A stretch of 64,000 nt of DNA from Arthrinium phaeospermum (GCA_006503535.1 QYRS01000011.1:186001-250000), one strand, 5' to 3'. Positions 21,170 to 33,800 are shown, numbered from the stretch's first letter. Notes: generated from the letters alone by a model not told the origin. Made by a program: numbers and translations.

Positions 21170-22954
21170 ATGGCAACCAACGGCAAGTCCACCTGTTTGC
21201 GAAAAAAAGGCTCGACCTCTTCCTGTACGCGCTTTGACTAACCAGACCACAGGTGCTAGCACGACTCCCGACCAGTCCAACGTGTCCACCAGCAGTAACT
21301 CTAACCTGGGCAAGGACGAGGTTGCTTGGTATTTCGTCGAGCAATACTACACCACTCTTAGCAAGAGCCCCGAGAAGCTGCATGTAGGTTTGACCCGGCT
21401 GCTCCCAACTCCTGCGCAACCTCCGCTGACCCCATCCTAGCTATTCTACAGCAAGCGGTCGCAACTCGTTTACGGCAAGGAGGCTGAGGTCTCGACGGTG
21501 TCGGTTGGCCGACAAGAGATCCAGGAGCGCATTAAGAGCCTCGACTTCAAGGAAGACACCAAAGTGCGCATCTCTAATGTCGATTCACAAACCTCTTTCG
21601 ACAACATCGTCATCCAGGTGATTGGTGAGAGCTCCAACAAGACCGGCGAGGATCCCAAGAAGTTTGTTCAGACCTTCGTCCTGGCCCAGCAACCGTCGGG
21701 CTACTTCGTCCTGAACGACATCCTTCGATACGTCGACGATGGTGCGGTCGAGGAGGAGCAAACCGAGGAGGCACCGGCTGCCGAGGAGACCCCGGCTGAG
21801 CAGCCTACGACTGCTGTTCCCGAGACCGTCGAGCCCGCCGCCGAGCCTGTAGCCGCCGAGCCCGCTGCTGAGGAGGCTGCCCCTGCTGCCTCCCTGGACC
21901 CCGCTGTTGTCGACCAGAAGCTTGAGGAGGTGACCGCGTCCGGCAAGGACGCCAGCGTCAACGGCGATGCTGCTGCGGACCAGACTGCCGATGCCACACC
22001 AGCTGCCGAGACTACCGAGAAGACCGAGGCCGCGAAGCCTGACCCCGAGGCTCTTGCCCGTGAGGTGGAGGCCGAGACTACTCAGGAGCCTGAGAAGCCG
22101 ACCGACCCCAGCCCCACGCCAGTCGCCACCCGTCAAGCACCGCCTCCTGCTGCCGCTCCCGCCAAGCCGGCTCAACCTGCCCAGCCTCCTAAGCCAATGA
22201 CCTGGGCTGGCCGTATTGCTGCTGCCGCCGCTGCAAACGCCCCCAAGCCTGCTGTCCCGCTCGCCAAGCCTGCCGCTCCCGCTGCCGCTGCCGCTCCTGC
22301 CCAGCCCCGCCCTGCTGCTCAGACCTCGGCGCCTGCTGCTCAGCCCGCCGCTACCACCACTGCACCTGCCCAGGCATCTGAGCCAGCCACCACAAAGGAG
22401 TCTACCGAGTGGCAGACGGCTGGCGGCGACAACAAGCGCGCCCGCCCGCAATCCATCTCGGCCCCCCGTACCGAGAAGGAAGGTACCCTCGGATACGTGA
22501 AGTACGTGACGGAGAAGGTCGAGAGCGAGGAACTCCGAGCTGCTCTTGCTGCTCACGGCGAGTTGGTCTACTTTGACATCAACCGCCAGAAGGTAAGCCC
22601 ACGACAAATGTGCTGATTGTAGGTGACGGACACTAACAGATGATACAGAGCTGTGCTTTCGTTGAGTTTGCCAACCCCGCTGGTTACAACGCTGCTGCTG
22701 CTGCCAACCCCCATGTCGTTAACGGCGAGAGCATTGTGGTTGAGCCCCGCCGCCCCAAGGCCAGCGCTTATGGCGGAGCCAACTACAGTAACACTGGCCG
22801 AGGCAACGCAGCCAACCGCGGAGGCCGTGGTGGCATGGACGGAGGCCGTGCTGGAGGCCAGGGCGGACGTGGCAACTTTGGTGGTCAGGGCCGTGGCCGA
22901 GGTGGTATGCCTCGTGGTGGTGCCCGGGGAGCTTCTCAGGCTGCCAATGCCTAG
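21170..22954 (+). CDS. NTF2 + RRM + RGG protein, G3BP/Nxt3-like
   Basis: Exons 21170-21182, 21253-21383, 21441-22592 and 22649-22954 encode 533 residues. An NTF2-like domain spans about 15-150 (VAWYFVEQYYTTLSKSPEKL, then LFYSKRSQLVYG). A long Glu/Ala/Pro-rich disordered linker follows, then an RRM at about 398-470 with the RNP1-like strand SCAFVEF at 433-439. The C-terminus has RGG/GRGG repeats. This is the G3BP architecture (Nxt3 in fission yeast, related to budding-yeast Bre5): a Ubp3-type deubiquitinase partner and stress-granule RNA binder. The first intron (21183-21252) begins GCAAGT rather than GT. The alternative GT donor near 21224 would leave only a 29-nt intron, so the GC-AG choice is preferred. 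It leaves a 13-nt coding first exon, MATNG. Confidence 0.9.
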
Positions 22955-24147
22955 AGTCTTTCAGGTCTGAAAGATTGAGCCTGGTATGGCACAGGTATAT
23001 CCAGTAAAAATCCAAGCTGTGGAATACGGCTAGGGAATATGCATCGAGTACGACATAATGACGGACCACAGCAACTGCTCATGAGAAAAAAAAGAGAGGC
23101 GGGGTTGGGGTGAAATCCAGGGGGCTGTGGAAAATCTGGTGCTCATGGAAGGACTTTGTTATAATGCCTCATGTGTGCGTTGGTTTCGAGATTCCGATTT
23201 GGGTCTGGGCCAAATTGACCTCTGCGATTGAAGCATGGCGACGATTGATTTTGCTGGCAGCTAGCATTCATTGCTGGGGAGGTGGGTGCACTTGTACAAA
23301 CATTGGTCAGAGGGCTGGGGGAAGGAAAAGCTGAACTGATACCTCGATATTCATTTGCATGGATGGAGTGAAAAAAAGGAGGGGTTTGGGATTTCTACAG
23401 CGAACAGGAGAGTATAATACTGGGTCAAAGGTATTCTCTGAAACTCTTTTACCTCATGTATTAGTGTATTGTAACGGTACAACGATGTTAATGACAACTT
23501 GTGTAACAAATATGCTTTGGTCTCAGGCGGGGGCTGCGATATGGAACCTCTTCTTGTGGTGATGGTCTCGCCGACTTCCACCAAGGATGATCTTAGATTG
23601 AAAAGTGGCATACCATCATCTACTTAGTTAGTATAGAAACATACATCAAGGTTATTTCTCGGCTTTTACTCGCTGTGCATATCGGAGCAGGCCACGCGAG
23701 AGACTTGGTGACCAACGGGTGGCTCCAGTATGCCTACCACCTACCGGGAATAGCTAGCTTGCAGTGTCTTATAGGCCGGCTTGGGAACCGAGTTGCAGGA
23801 TGCCGCATGGGAAATATGCAGTGTTGAGTGTGACACGGAGCCTGACTCAGATCAGCAATCTGTAAGACGCGTCATAACGATTTGGAGAGCCGTTATGCTT
23901 ATGTGGACGCAGGAAGAGCTGGTTAAACCTCCGCCGGCGACGTTCACATACGCTCACATCTAGGCATTCTGGACTAGGCATTCTTATCACATCTGCATCG
24001 AAAGAAACCATGTAATATTCGCTCATGTCCTCGCTTCTCCGTAGTTGAAGACCACTCACTGGGCAGCCAGCAAGCCTTGGCGTGTTTCTCCTTTAGCACA
24101 CGTAAGATATCAAAGGAGGGAAGTTGGATCCAAGAGGAGGAGAGGTG
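22955..24147. other. 1.2 kb intergenic
   Basis: No gene recognised. It probably holds the 3' UTR of the NTF2/RRM gene and the promoter of the PH-domain gene. Confidence 0.5.
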
Positions 24148-25352
24148 ATGGCAGACTCGTCATCTGAAGATGATGCCGTCGTCCCCGACGAGCCTCCCCC
24201 GGCTTATGACGAGCTCCGCGGCCCACCGTCGCCTTCAGTGCCGCAGTTGCCTCGGTACTCGTGCGACATCGTTCTGGACGCCGTGTTCCGCATGAAGATG
24301 GAGATCGAGGAGACGGTCAAGCGGGCCGCGGATCGGCACTGGCGCTCCGTCTTCGTGCACCTCGTCGGCACCGCGCTGCACGTCTACCGCGTCAAGCGCG
24401 ACTGGGGCTGGGGTCGTGGTGGTGGTGGTGGTGGTGGTGGCGGCCCGGGCGTCTCGCCCGACAACCCGCCTTGGCTGCGGAGGGCGGCGCTCGAGAAGTC
24501 GTATACGCTGCTTCATGCGGATGTGGGGATTGCTGCTGATTATGCAAAGTATGTGTGTGTCTGGGTAGGCGTGTGTTTCATGTGAGGCGGCATCACTGAC
24601 GGACTGTGCTTTTGCTTTCACACAGAAGGCGGTATGTGATTCGAGTCCGGGCCGAGACGGACCAGTTCCTGCTGCCCTGTGTTGAGCTGCCCAGCTTTGT
24701 CCGGTGGCTGGACGCCCTATTTGCGGCCATCAATGTGGCGCCCGTGATCGACGAGAGAGAGTTCCCCAGGGACCAGAGCCTTCCCCGAGTGACCCGGTCC
24801 GCCGCCTCCTCTCGTGACAATACAGCCTATTCGGACGCGAGCAGACCCGACCGGCCGTCCCCTGTAATCCATCACTCGGCTATGACGCCTCGCTACCCCC
24901 GTTCATCGTCGCCAACGGGGCCACGCTCACACCCAACACCTGACGACGCTGCATCACCCGGCAATCCACCTCTATCGCCCTCCCAGATCCCCGCAGACCA
25001 GTTCACCACCGTCCGCCATCGTCACCATCAGGACCCGTCTTTATCGCTGACACCCTTCTCCTGCGCCCCCGAGACAGCAGCGGCCGGTGACGGCAACAAG
25101 TGGCGGCCGCGGCACGAGTGGACCACGACGCACGACATGATCTATGCCAAGCTGTGTTACTCGCCGCTGCTGTTCCGTAGCCCGCGCAAGTCCAATTACG
25201 TCGTTGTCCAGGGCCACAAGTGGTGCGTCGACTGGACCACGGGACGCATGGTCCGCGTCCTGCCGCCCGGCTACTTTGACGTCGGCGAGACGACGGCGGA
25301 CGGTGGTGGTGCGCCGTTCCGGGTCTGGGCCGCGGATAATCGCCGGATTTGA
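24148..25352 (+). CDS. PH-domain-like protein
   Basis: Exons 24148-24548 and 24626-25352 encode 375 residues. An acidic Pro-rich start with a PPAY motif (PPPAYDELRG, a possible WW-domain ligand) is followed by a PH-like fold at about 45-200. Its strands include WRSVFVHLVGTALHVYRV, KSYTLLHADVGIAADYAK and RRYVIRVRAETDQFLL, ending with the conserved helix VRWLDALFAAINVAP. A nine-Gly run in a loop is encoded by a GGT repeat. A second conserved-looking block near the C-terminus (HEWTTTHDMIYAKLCYSPLL, then YVVVQGHKWCVDW) resembles the C-terminal part of fungal PH proteins of unknown function. Probable peripheral membrane/phosphoinositide binding. The intron splits the PH fold, and both sides join in frame at Lys-Arg-Arg. 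The start is the first ATG after an upstream purine-rich sequence. Confidence 0.78.
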
Positions 25353-25675
25353 GATTGGGGTGTTCGTCTTTTGCGCATTCATTGCTGGACTTATATGGAA
25401 AGGGTGGAGGGAGACGTAGCACTTCTATTTCATGTGGCGGGGAAGTAAGAAAAGGGGGGGGGGGGGAACTATCTCGATCGAAGGTGGATAGATGAAGATT
25501 TGGTTTGCTGTGCATTGCCTGGAGCCTTCCTTTTCTGTACACGGTTTATATACAGTACAGTATGGATGATCAACAGCCGTTTGCCATGGTAAGTTCCATC
25601 CCTCGCCAAATAATTGACATGTTCCCCCTTTCCCTCCTCAACTTGAAGTTTGTTATATGCCCCTTGTCTTCTTGG
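25353..25675. other. Convergent 3' ends with a 13-G run
   Basis: 323 bases between two stop codons of opposing genes. It contains 13 consecutive G at 25454-25466 and AT-rich stretches suited to 3' end formation on both strands. Confidence 0.7.
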
Positions 25676-27366
25676 TCAAAGCATGAGCTCCCTCGTGCTC
25701 GTGTGCCTCATCAAGACATATACCTCGCTGCCGTTCTCCCGGGGGCTCGTGGCGTCACCGGCGAAGCAGGTGGTGTCGTTGCCGGTCTCGGCGATCGTAC
25801 CCACTCCTGCTGCCGCCGTTGTCGACGTTCGGGCTTGGTGGTGGTGGTGGTGGTGGTAGTTGGTAGGCCGGAAGCGGCTGCCAAACTCAATTTCGATCTC
25901 GGCGATGGTGCCGAACTCCTGGCGCGTCGAACCCGCTCCGAACGTGCGCAGCTTGTGGCTCTCCTGGTTGCTGCTGCTGTTGCCGCTGCCCCGGTATTTC
26001 CTGTTGTTGTTGTTGTTGTTGCTGTTTCTGTTGCGGCTCGAACCTTTTGGCTCGTCGGTTCGACCCCTCTTGGACGTGATGTGGAGGACAAAGTCTTGGA
26101 AGGTAGGGAGACAGCCGCAGAGAACGATGAGGTTGGACTCGACCACCCTGTTTGAGACGTGCGTCAGTGTTGGTGCAGGCGGCGGGGTTTGGGGTTTGGG
26201 GTTTGGGGTTGTTGTTTATTGTACAGACGAGAACATGTCACTTACAGCCACAGCATAGCATCGGCCATGGCCCACGGCATGTCGGGATCGGCGATCGTGG
26301 ACAGCAAGATATGCAGGCGCATGACGGAGGCCGCCAGCGTAACGGTACCGAGGCCGAACCAGACCAGCAGCGCCGCCTTGCGCCCGGCCGACATGTGCAG
26401 GCCCATGACTGTGGGAATGGGTTGTAGTATGAGCAGTAGGTCAGTGACGCCGCCCGCGATGGCCTGGAGCAGGTACCACGGCGGGCGCGGGATGCAGCTG
26501 CCGCCGCCGCCGGCGCCCGTGTGCAACAGCCGCAGGTCCCACGCCGCCGCGACGGGCCGGCAGGCGAACATGACGGCCAGCCACGCCGAGCCGGAGCAGG
26601 CGACGCACAGGAAGGCCGTGAGCAGGATGCCGTAGCGGTACCAGGGCGCGGGCGAGAGGCGGTAGTAGAAGAGGCAGAGCACGAGCTTGGCCAGGACGGT
26701 TCCCCTGTGTGTCCAAAGGTGGGTTAGGTTTATTTGCTGAAGTTGGTTGGAGTTTGGAAACACCAAGACTCACAGTATGGCAGTCAGAGTCATGGCATGG
26801 ATAATCTTGATCGTCCCGTCAGCAGGCCTACTGAAATATACGCACTGAATAAAGGGGAGCCGTACTCCACTCATATAGATAGTCTTGTCCAGTGACTGCT
26901 CCCAAGCATGTAACCCAACAAGTCCAAGAGACCACAGATGCAACACCATTGCCTGAGTCACCACGAGAAATGCCTACCAATGCAGGAAAAGCCGTTAGCA
27001 GTTGGGAAACCGGTTCAGAGGCGGCTAGCATAGCCCAAGGGAATAAATAGCATGTGTACTCACCCAGGCACCTACAATCAAGTCTATTGATCCGAGATTA
27101 GCTAGGTGGCTACACTACCCTCCCTAGTCATTGGAGTCTGGTGCTCGCCATCACGTACAGTCGTCGATAAGAAATTTCCGCTTCACGAATAGAGAAGTGT
27201 AAACTCGCTGCGCCAGAAACAGCGTGGTGATGGGGAACTCGATCCCGAAGGCCAGGAACACGTTGGTCTTGGTGGTCTCGTCCCGGTAGGGATGGGTAAA
27301 GTTGACCACCCAGCCTTCCGGGGCGGGCAGGAGCACTTCGGTGCCGTTGACCACAGGGAAGGCCAT
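25676..27366 (-). CDS. SAT4/rhodopsin-domain seven-helix membrane protein
   Basis: Five exons on the minus strand: 27366-27159, 27083-27064, 26973-26774, 26704-26246 and 26147-25676, giving 452 residues. Seven membrane helices are visible, starting with an extracellular NGTEV..NFTHPYRDET segment. The family signature RKFLIDDYLIVGAW follows helix 1, and CSGSAWLAVMFACRPV lies at helix 4. The last helix is VVESNLIVLCGCLPTF. The tail is cytosolic, with six Asn and six His from trinucleotide repeats. These proteins (formerly SAT4, now fungal rhodopsin-domain) are abundant in filamentous fungi and some are Pth11-like receptors; no CFEM domain is present here and the ligand is unknown. Exon 2 has only 20 nt but is needed to complete the LIDDYLIVGAW motif. 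Intron 4 holds a GGGGTTT repeat on the plus strand. Confidence 0.88.
26184..26210. repeat. GGGGTTT tandem repeat inside an intron
   Basis: Three full copies plus a partial copy of GGGGTTT on the plus strand, lying in intron 4 (26148-26245) of the SAT4-type gene. The transcript therefore carries the C-rich strand. Confidence 0.9.
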
Positions 27367-28748
27367 GGTGTCTGCTCGGTGTGCGTATGTATTTGAGCGT
27401 GTGTGAAATTGCACCTAGAAGACTGCGAGAGTCGAAGCTTTCCTCAAGGCTGGCAAATGAGATTACTATATAGCCAGTAAACAACCCAAGACTTGACACG
27501 TCGCTTTCTAAATCATCCATTGCGTCGAGAAACCAAGATAACCTTATGATGGTTCATTTATGAGCTAAAGATCCAGTCCGCAGAGGGAGGCCTTCCCACG
27601 ATGAACGGTACTTGCTTGCCTGCTTGAGCAAGGAATGGGATATTATTGCTTATAATCTGGGAGGCATGACCTGTAACAAACGTAGTAACAGTAACGCTCA
27701 GAGCTGGAAGCCTGGTGCCTGTCTGTGGCAATAACGGTAATAAGTTTGGATTCGCTTACATGTGAACCTAGTTCGCTCACAATTCTCGTTTGAGATCTGG
27801 GGAAACATCCCTACGGATCTTATACCCATCCTTGAACCTTCAAGGAAGCGAGATCCGGTAGCCAGCCGCGGCCCGCATGAACGCCCTGTCTACGGATGGG
27901 CTGAACTACTGCATCATCCAATAGCACCACTGCCGAGGGCTGCTCGTATGATGAGGCATGGGTGTGTTACAGTAGAACAAAAAAGAAAAGAAAATAGAAG
28001 AGACTGCTACGAAAATAAGCTCAGGAGGCATTCTGGGGAGACATCATATTGCCAATCCTTGCTTTACGGCATATCACTCGGTGGTATAGATAAGTAGGCA
28101 GCGGGCGCCATCAAATTTGGCACAGCTTGCCAGTCGTACGATTATGCTTTGCCGTAGAAGCAGCAGGCGGAGTCCGGTTGCTCAACCTGTTGCCTGGTAT
28201 CTCCGGCTGCGTGTTTAGTTAGCACCGGGAAATTTCCGCCAGTGAGCAGGAATGCATATCTCCCGCGCCGCACCCGATCCCCATAATTGCTCCCTCTCCG
28301 CATCCCATGTCGACGTGGGCAGGCACGAGTTGCCATGAACACACCCACTCCCTGCCAGGCAGTACTCCGATTGGGGGGAGTCCCCAGTTTATACCAAGCG
28401 AAGGTTACAACGGGTTTCTTGGACTGCAGGAAATGTATATTGTGATCGGTGATCGGAGGGGCTGACCAGGTGTGGGAGTACGGCTAAAGAAAAGAAGCCT
28501 GCAGGCCAGCGTCTCATCGGGGGGAACACCCAATATTACTACCCAGGTATTTCCCCCGCGGCGTGACTACGGGATATAGATAAAACATAAAACACCCTGC
28601 CGCAACAGTTGGTTGGTCGGCACTTTCACCGCGTACAAAGCCCACGAGGCCTTTCCCGACCAGACGGATCAGCACTGAGTATACCCTATCACAGCAGGAT
28701 ATTGGGTGTACCCCCCCGGACGCCACACCCCTTCCTTCCTTGTCCACG
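27367..28748. promoter_or_regulatory. 1.4 kb divergent promoter region, SAT4-type gene / FAD oxidoreductase
   Basis: No gene recognised between the two divergent start codons. The head-to-head arrangement allows shared regulation of the membrane protein and the oxidoreductase, but no specific binding site was identified. Confidence 0.4.
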
Positions 28749-30834
28749 ATGAGGAATACCTTACTTAAGTCCGTAGTCTCTGCCGCTCTAAATGTAGCAA
28801 CATCTGTCGTGGCCATCACATCGCATCGCAACATGGCAGACTTTCAACTACCAGCCAATGGTGCCGCCTCGATGGTTCGTACCTTCAAGCCCGATACCAC
28901 CCCTGCCCACCCCTGCCTTGTTTGTCGCACCTGCTGATCGATCTATCAACAGTGTGACCTGCTAGAGACGGCTGGCTTCCAGGTTCTTCGACCCAACACT
29001 GCAGGGTACGATGCACGCGAAGCCGAGTACTACTCGCTTTCGGCTCGGATGAGCCCGGCCTGCATCGTCCAGCCCAAGACAGCCGAAGAGGTCTCGAAAG
29101 TGGTCAAGCTCTTAGTCACCAGCACCAACACCAACTGGGCTGTTCGCTGTGGTGGCCATACTGCCTGGGGCCCGGCAGCTGATAGTAAGATTCCGAACAA
29201 CGCCCTGACTGGGTAGATTCATCGTGCCGATAAACTGACTGGTACCCTCACCCCACAAGTCCACGATGGTGTCACAATCGATCTCGGTAGGCCTGCCATC
29301 CCTGCAACCGTATATCTTCGAGGGGCAATGCCGTGTTACTGACGAGTCATCTTAGGACTGATGAACCAGACCGAGTACGACGCTGAGACGCAAACTGCCA
29401 AAATTCAAGGCGGCTCGCTTTGGAAAGACGTCTATAGTACCCTTGAGCCATATGGAGTGACGGTTCCGGGTAAGCTACCTTCGGGTTTCGATCCTTTCTG
29501 TCCCATCCGCAGTCCATTGCCGAGTTGCCTGGATATGTCTCGAGACATGTGGCGTGTTCCCTGAAACGGCAATAGTAATAACAAGGGTCTATAGGTGGGC
29601 GTACCTCGACAGTCGGTGTTGGTGGCTTCACCCTCGGAGGTGGCAACAACTTCTACAGCAGCCGCGTCGGCCTTGCTTGCGACAATGTTGTCAATTACGA
29701 GATTGTCCTCGCCAACGGGTGAGTTCGCAAGCAGGAATTTTATTCCCGTACTGCCCAGCTGACGAATGGTTTCCTTGCTCGCGTATAAAAGAGAGTTGAC
29801 CAATGCCAACGCCAATGAGAACGCCGACCTGTGGAAAGCCCTCAAAGGCGGATCCTCCAACTTCGGCATCGTCACGCGCTTCGACATGCGCGCCTTCGCT
29901 GCCGGTAATCTATATGGTGGTCTCATCACCCATCCGCTCAACGCGACGGACCGGGTCATCAGTGCTCTTTCGCACTTTGTCGACGGCGCAGCAGACTACC
30001 AGGCGGGATCCGCCTTCACCTTCTGGTCGTATATCCGTGGGGCCCCCGAGACCGTCATCATCTCAGCATTGCATGATGCCACAGGCACAGAGAGCGCGGC
30101 CGCATTCGCCGAGTACGCAGCGATCGAGCCACGAATTTCATCGAGCCTACGGGCCGATAGTCACTTGAACATGACGATCGAGCTGAACTTTGAGAAAGGA
30201 TTTCGGTAAGGCTCTCTCCCCCTATTTGTCATTCATCCCCGGCAGGGAAACGACTCCGTCCCCGGAGCCTTAGGATGGGCAAATTCAGTCTCACCCATGG
30301 CTAACAAAAGCCTGACATAGGAATGTCTGGTTTGCTCAAACCGTAGTGAACGACCCGACAATCCTCAAGTTCATCATCGGCCAGCACAACGCCTTCATAG
30401 AGTCTTGGAAGGCCGAGGTGGGCGACGACACCTTCAGCCTGTACACAGTCTTCCAGCCGCTGCCCGCAGTCCTGTTCGAGCACGGCGCCGCGCAAGGGAC
30501 CGGCAACGTGCTGGGCATGGACCCAACGAGCATGCGGGGCCGCAACTGCGTGCTGCACCAGGCCTTCCTGGTGTTCGAGGGCGGGCCGGAGCTCGAGGCC
30601 GAAGCGCGCCGGCGGATGACGGGCTACCGCGAGGCCGTCAAGCGGGAGAGCGTGCGCGCCGGGACCGACGTCGCATTCGAGTACCTCAACTACGCCGACA
30701 AATCGCAGGACCCGCTGAGGTCGTACGGCGCCAACAATATCGCATTCCTGCGGGGCGTCGCGGAAAAGTACGACCCTGAGGGAGTCTTCCGGAAGCGCAT
30801 GCCAGGCGGCTTCAAAATACCAGAGGAGGACTGA
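28749..30834 (+). CDS. FAD-linked oxidoreductase, BBE (berberine-bridge) family
   Basis: Seven exons: 28749-28874, 28953-29184, 29260-29286, 29356-29469, 29595-29718, 29792-30205 and 30321-30834, giving 516 residues. The N-terminal FAD-binding PCMH half has RCGGHTAWG, whose His (about residue 111) is the usual covalent FAD attachment site. It also has IDLGLMNQTEYD, STVGVGGFTLGGGNNF and LWKALKGGSSNFGIVT. The C-terminal BBE domain ends with NYADKSQDPLRSYGANNIAF and EKYDPEGVFRKR. The Cys used for a second FAD bond in bicovalent members is replaced (GGRTSTVGVGG), so single covalent linkage is expected. Such enzymes oxidise sugars or secondary metabolites. The hydrophobic N-terminus could be a weak signal peptide; a later start at 28833 (MADFQL) is possible. 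Confidence 0.9.
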
Positions 30835-33800
30835 ATATGGGGCGGCAGGGATGCTGGTGACTGGGTGTTTGCAGCGCGTGAGGCTCTACTAGTGCAAACC
30901 CTCCCATGAAAACCCGAGAATATTCCTCTTGCTTAGCTTACTCTTGCCAGAAGGGACGGGAACATCGCTGGTGGGCAATGACTCGAACCCCTGCCTTAAC
31001 CCCTGTCTGGTGAATAATAATATAGCCTTAGTATAGGGCGCCAAAGATAGGGACATGCCGCACACCGCACAAGACGGCTAACAGGATCGTTACTGGATTT
31101 CCGCAAGCCGTTTGCCCATCTTGGATACCATCGTTTGCCCTTAATTTACTCAACTCCGTGTTTTGTTGGGGCTGTTCCCGTCATGTCTCGCAGTAGCGCG
31201 GATGCTACTCGACTTGCTGGACAGACGAAGGCACCATACTGTCGTGATCTGACAGTCCCGCTGTAGTGGCCCTAACCGAAAAACCACTGCAATGTCCTAC
31301 GTATCTCCGAAACTCCGTACCAAAGGCCTCTCGTTCTAATCTTGGTACGCATGAAAGCACTCGAGTGGGCTCAAGGAGTTTTGACCCATTCCGAGGGGGA
31401 GTTGCTTCAGAAATACTCAGTCCAGAGCGGCAGAAGATGGCGGTGCAAGTAAAAAGTTCTCGAGTACCGGCTCCAACGATGGCGCGTTTTCATGCAGAGA
31501 GCGTCCTAGAACGCGATGGCCACGATGTCCGCCCATTGTGAGCAGTGAATAGCTAAGTAGTATGCCCACACGCAGGGGTTAGTTGGATCAAAGTTTGGAT
31601 GCTGGTAACCTGGGTCGTGGTTAAGGTCGTGCGTGTCCATCCGCCCGCCCATGACTGATCGATGGATTTTCCCGAGCCCTGCATGGATCTTCAAACCCGG
31701 TGAATATTCCCAAACCGGAGAGTGCAACGATTTTTCTAGACACTGAGGCTGTGCCGTTCGAAGTGGTTCAATAATGCTCATGATATTGAAGGTGGATGGC
31801 TTTATCGACACTGGCATCGCCCAGACCCAGGCTGCCGGTCTTCTCCACACACTGTAACTCGGCGTTGCAACGTCGTGATGCGGCCCTACTGGAATCCAAA
31901 CCTAGAATTTTGGAGGCCATTGAAGATCAACAGGTCATCGATACCACTCCAGGAGGCCTATCAGTTTCAGATAGCACTCAAAGGCGTAGTTCCATTGGAT
32001 CGGGGAGTTGTTGGCGGGGGATTTCTGACTCGATATTCACGCCCCCCAAGCATGTACTATATACATACTTTGCAAATGTCGTGAAGTGCGGGGCGACCCG
32101 GTTCCTGGTATTATATGGTTCACCGTCTTGCGATGTGGACGGTGTACCAAAGAAGCTGAGTGATTGACAGCTGAAGAAGCCTGGACGTAAACGTGTAACC
32201 CGGTTTTGACTGTTCACGTGTAACAGGTGAGGCCCCAAGTAGCAAGCATTGAGGGGGGTGGTGGTGAATGGATGAATTCCAGTAGCAGAAGTCTGTCCCT
32301 CCACAATCCGCCGCATGACGCATGACGAAAGCACATGTGCGCGCCTCCTTTTCTTTTCCTGGCGGCGTTACCTATTCTGAACTGCGACAGTGCGATCTGG
32401 TCTTGCGTGCGAAAGAGTTCGGGGACTTTCCGCATCCCAATTCATTGGGCGAACTCGTCAATACCGATAATGAAGGGCCTTCGGGCTTCGGGGGCAGGCG
32501 GCAATCACATCATGCTGCTGCAGGGGTCGCGGCAATAACCCCTGGACCCCCGAAAATATCCAACGGCCGTGCGAAGCTAGCACCAATCATCATCATCATC
32601 ATCATCATCATGGCTGACCAAGTCTGCAGTGAACTCACTAGGCCGATTAGAATGGACTGTAGACTAGATCCAAACGGAGTGCAGCTCTCTGCCGAATAGC
32701 ATCGCGAGACCAGCTGGGGGATGTGTATAAAGTGCCGTCAGTGCAATGGACGGAGGTTTCTCCTGTGTGAAGAATGGTTGCAACCCAAGTTTCGCGAATT
32801 CATTGTGTGGGAGTCTCTGACATCTGTCAGACGGAAGACACGTCAAGGCCAAGTTATGGGTGATTGATTGATTGATAATCCAGACAGGGGACATGGATCG
32901 CCCCTGCGCAAGTAGGACTTGGTCGTGATAATTCTGTCCATGACCCCTCTCTGGCTGCCATTGCCTACATACATGTCAGTATCCTTCGATGAGATTAGCC
33001 CGAGTCGAGGGCCGCGATTCTAGATGGCGAAGATACAAGCATGTAGTCTGCAATGACGAAGCAGTTTGTCACTGGCAGTTGTGCGGTTTGGCTGGATAAA
33101 AGAGGAGAAGGATGGGATGCACGAACCAATAGTCAAAAATTGTTTAAATGTGATATCCGATAGCTTCAACTTGGACGTGCTTTCCTTGCGGCGGCCTGTC
33201 TTATCTTATGTACCCATGCTACGGAGTACCTGCTCAGCAGTTCACCGGTAGGGTATTGATGTAAACACCGAAACCAATGTGCTGATTGCCAGATTATCTA
33301 TCCTTGGATATACAGATTTTGACACTCCTCTCGATCCCTATCGCTTCTTGGCTATGTAGGTATCAACCTGACACCTTGTAAGTATAGCGTGAAGGCATGT
33401 CTTTGACACTTCAACCACAAACATGCAGGATGATGGACCGAGGACGGGGACACGCTTCGGCCTGTTCAGCTGTCCGCTTTTACATCTGCTTTCGCTGCGA
33501 ACTGCGTACATAAGTAGGTAGGTAGGTGGTAGTATCGGGGTTAGCGGTGGGCCACACTCCGTACCCCCCGACCGACACATGGCATCCAGAATACTACTGC
33601 CTGAACGGCCTTCAGCTATAACTAATGGGAGTGATTGAATTGGCCCAGGTGGTATCCGACTCGTTGCCACATGGGACCACAGCGCCAAGCTCGTCGGCCG
33701 TCACCTCAAGTTCTGGCAGTTGCTGTCTATTCACCCTTTCCAGAACCCAAGGGCTACAGGCAGGAGTTCTTCTGCCCTTCTGCTCCCCCGAAGAGTCCCA

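Noticed and set aside
21585..22607. 340-codon minus-strand open frame
   Set aside because: Antisense shadow of the Ala/Pro/Glu-rich part of the NTF2/RRM gene; low-complexity Leu/Gly/Arg product with no motifs.
31506..31850. 114-codon minus-strand open frame
   Set aside because: No family resemblance, no start context and overlapped by other frames; not listed as a gene.
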